Source: Weeksellaceae bacterium
GTDB lineage: Bacteria; Bacteroidota; Bacteroidia; Flavobacteriales; Weeksellaceae
Assembly (NCBI GenBank): GCA_028698395.1
Contig: JAQVDG010000085.1
Location: forward strand, 1-7,839
DNA: 7,839 nucleotides
Direction: 5' to 3'
Both the position numbers and the translations under genes were made by a program. The first letter of the stretch is position 1. The number at the start of each line of letters is the position of its first letter. Below the pieces are notes generated by a model that was not told the DNA's origin, did no database searches, and saw only the letters and a list, made by a program, of their open reading frames with translations. This document shows positions 6,529 to 7,839 of this stretch, piece by piece.

Positions 6529-6806
6529 TTTTCTCATTTGCGGGCAGAAAGTGCATTTAGACAGCGAGAAAAGAAATCGAAAACTTGGTTTACGGGCGGA
6601 AGTGAAACTAACAACTTTTGTACGAACTGAAAACTGTCAGACTGAAAACTAATTCTAACTTTCAGACTTTTCTCATTTGCGGGCGGAAAGTGCATTTAGA
6701 CAGCGAGAAAAGAAATAAAAACTTGGTTTGCTGGCAGAAGTGAAACTAACAATGTTTGTACGAACAAAAGACTTTTAGACTGAAAACTACTTTCAGAGTG
6801 AAAATT
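6529..6806 (+). repeat. Two tandem units of about 139 bp in C6
   Basis: The units start at TTTTCTCA 6529 and 6668. Each holds the 22-base motif (6540-6561 and 6679-6700), followed by GCGAGAAAAG, CTTGGTTT, GTGAAACTAACAA and TTTGTACGAAC. In the first unit CTTTTCTC (6528-6535) pairs perfectly with GAGAAAAG (6566-6573) around the motif. Confidence 0.75.
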
Positions 6807-7045
6807 TCACAGAAAGGTGTTGACAAACATAATTCCGAGTGACAGAAATCTAAAAATTATTGCGTTAATTTGTAGACTTTTGTTTTGTGACTTGAGAGAG
6901 AAAAAAAGACTTTTAATTTTCGGTCAGACTTTGTTCATTAGCGGGCTGAAAGTGCATTTAGACAAGGAATTGAAAATCGGTTTGCGAGAGAAAGCTCTTT
7001 TAAACAGCCGAAGTTTAAACGACAGAGAACCAAAACACTACGAAC

Positions 7046-7178
7046 ACCTAACACACGCCTATGCGCTTTGGGCGGCTAATGTGCTTTTGGCAGTTTTTGC
7101 GCCCGCATTTCCTTTGTCGCCATTGCGACAGGAAATTCGCCCGCAACCCGCCCGTGCCCATAGCCTCGGTCGTTATGC
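7046..7178 (+). repeat. attC-like recombination site 6 (end of cassette C6)
   Basis: This 133-bp copy has boxes ACCTAAC (7046-7052), a perfect RYYYAAC, and GTTATGC (7172-7178). The hairpin loop is CATT. The right arm reads CCCGCCCGTGCCCATAG in place of CCCGCCCAAGCCCATAG, which weakens pairing with GCTTTGGGCGG on the left. Confidence 0.8.
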
Positions 7179-7218
7179 GGCATAGTAGAAAAAGGGAAAT
7201 GACAGACTCTTTGGTTGA

Positions 7219-7325
7219 AAAATCTTTGACGAACTGTCCGCTATTCGACATAGACAGACTTTTCGGGTTTTGCAGACTTTTGACTTCGGACAACTTTACC
7301 GGGCGGACAATTCCTCGCAGACTTT
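7219..7325. other. Conserved long dyad in C7
   Basis: The arms at 7219-7240 and 7304-7325 follow the family pattern. The left arm begins AAAATCT as in C5, while the right arm ends AGACTTT as in C3 and C6. Pair 4 is therefore an A/C mismatch, consistent with a mosaic origin of this cassette. Confidence 0.55.
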
Positions 7326-7816
7326 AAAGGGAAAGATTTTTGACTTTTAGCTTTACGACTGCGACAACTAAGGACTGAAGATTGGAAAACTCGATAGGGT
7401 AGTGGCAGACAGAAAAATAAACTCAGACTTTTTGACTTTCAGACTTTTCTCATTTACGGGCAGAAAGTGCGTTTAGATAGCGAGAAAAGAAATCGAAAAC
7501 TTGGTTTGCGGGCAGAAGTGAAACTAACAACTTTTGTACGAACAGAAAAGTGGGTGACTGAAAACTACTTTTGGAGTGAAAATTTCACAGAAAAGTGTTG
7601 ACAAACATAATTTCGAGTGACAGAAATCTTAAAATTATTGCGTTAATTTACAGACTTTTTGTTTCGCAACTTGAGAGAGAAAAAAGACTTTTAATTTTCG
7701 GTCAGACTTTGTTCGTTAGCCGGCTGAAAGTGCATTTAGATACGGAATTGAAAATCGGTTTGCGAGAGAAAGCTCTTTTAAACAGCAGAAACAAAAACGA
7801 CAAAAATAATACGAAC

Positions 7817-7839
7817 CCCTAACACACGCCTATGCGCTT
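7817..7839 (+). repeat. Left end of attC-like site 7, cut by the window edge
   Basis: CCCTAAC (7817-7823) followed by ACACGCCTATGCGCTT matches the first 23 bases of the 133-bp repeat. The rest lies beyond the window, so the array continues to the right. Confidence 0.82.

Larger units (their letters stand above)
6257..7172 (+). mobile_element. Integron-like cassette C6 without a gene, close copy of C3
   Basis: This 916-bp unit has the same length as C3, and the same start (GTTAGGTGTCATAGTG) and end (CTACGAACACCTAAC). The two differ by scattered substitutions and single-base length changes along their length, so they are old copies and not a recent duplication or assembly artefact. C6 contains the 5' dyad (6303-6409), two tandem units (6529-6806) and the 3' module with a further copy of the 22-base motif (6941-6962). 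No credible gene is present. The longest rightward frame (6817-7185) opens at a GTG without a ribosome binding site, runs through the attC-like site, and is not kept in frame in C3. Confidence 0.75.
7173..7839 (+). mobile_element. Integron-like cassette C7 without a gene, cut by the window edge
   Basis: This is a further member of the C3/C6 family, with about 645 bases before its attC-like site. It has the 5' dyad (7219-7325), only one tandem unit (about 7445-7582) with the 22-base motif at 7456-7477, and the 3' module with the motif again at 7719-7740. It is the only cassette whose start (GTTATGCGG) does not match the complement of its end (ACCCCTAAC): beyond the GTTA core the bases disagree. 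The last 40 or so bases before the end also differ from C3 and C6. A chimera formed by recombination between related cassettes is the simplest reading. The frame at 7595-7822 is not considered a gene. Confidence 0.7.

Noticed and set aside
968..7178. Intrinsic transcription terminators formed by the palindromes
   Set aside because: The hairpins are strong but are not followed by a T-run on either strand, and their boxes and boundaries fit recombination sites better.
6817..7185. A rightward open frame in C6, with counterparts in C3 (3179-3442) and C7 (7595-7822)
   Set aside because: All three begin at a GTG without a ribosome binding site. The C3 version is in another frame after a one-base length difference, and two of the three run into the attC-like site. 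Repetition of the DNA explains the similarity.
1..7839. CRISPR array, suggested by regular GC-rich repeats
   Set aside because: The repeats are 133 bp long, spaced about 670-1800 bp apart, and enclose genes. No short repeats with 30-40-base spacers occur.

Overview
The window looks like the interior of an integron-type gene-cassette array from a member of the Bacteroidota. The phylum call is an inference. It rests on two AT-rich genes for Bacteroidota-style lipoproteins (a GLUG-repeat protein and a YD-like repeat protein) and on their AT-rich leaders without clear Shine-Dalgarno sequences. No rRNA or housekeeping gene is present to confirm it.

The framework is a 133-bp imperfect palindrome that occurs six times in full (starting at 968, 2493, 3409, 5332, 6130 and 7046) and is cut at both window ends (1-23 and 7817-7839). 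Each copy starts with an RYYYAAC-like box ending in TAAC, ends with a GTTA box, and can fold over most of its length with small bulges. This is the layout of integron attC sites. Cutting at G|TTA gives cassettes C1 (18-1094), C2 (1095-2619), C3 (2620-3535), C4 (3536-5458), C5 (5459-6256), C6 (6257-7172) and C7 (7173 to beyond the end). In C1-C6 the first 9 bases (counting the preceding G) are exactly complementary to the 9 bases ending in the same cassette's own TAAC box, as expected if each cassette once existed as a circle. C7 breaks this rule and looks chimeric. No integrase gene lies in the window. The array polarity places an attI/integrase, if there is one, to the left.

C1 carries a leucine-rich-repeat protein with a C-terminal zinc ribbon. 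C2 carries a lipoprotein with YD-like repeats, and C4 carries a GLUG-repeat lipoprotein. All three read rightward, towards the attC at the end of their cassette.

C3, C5, C6 and C7 have no credible gene. They are diverged copies of one 650-790-bp non-coding sequence. It has a 5' module built on a long 22-bp-arm dyad with covariation, one or two copies of a roughly 138-bp tandem unit, a recurring 22-bp motif, and a 3' module. The same 5' dyad lies upstream of the gene in C4, so five consecutive cassettes begin with it. This family of structured cassettes without genes is the most unusual content of the window. Its function cannot be read from the sequence.
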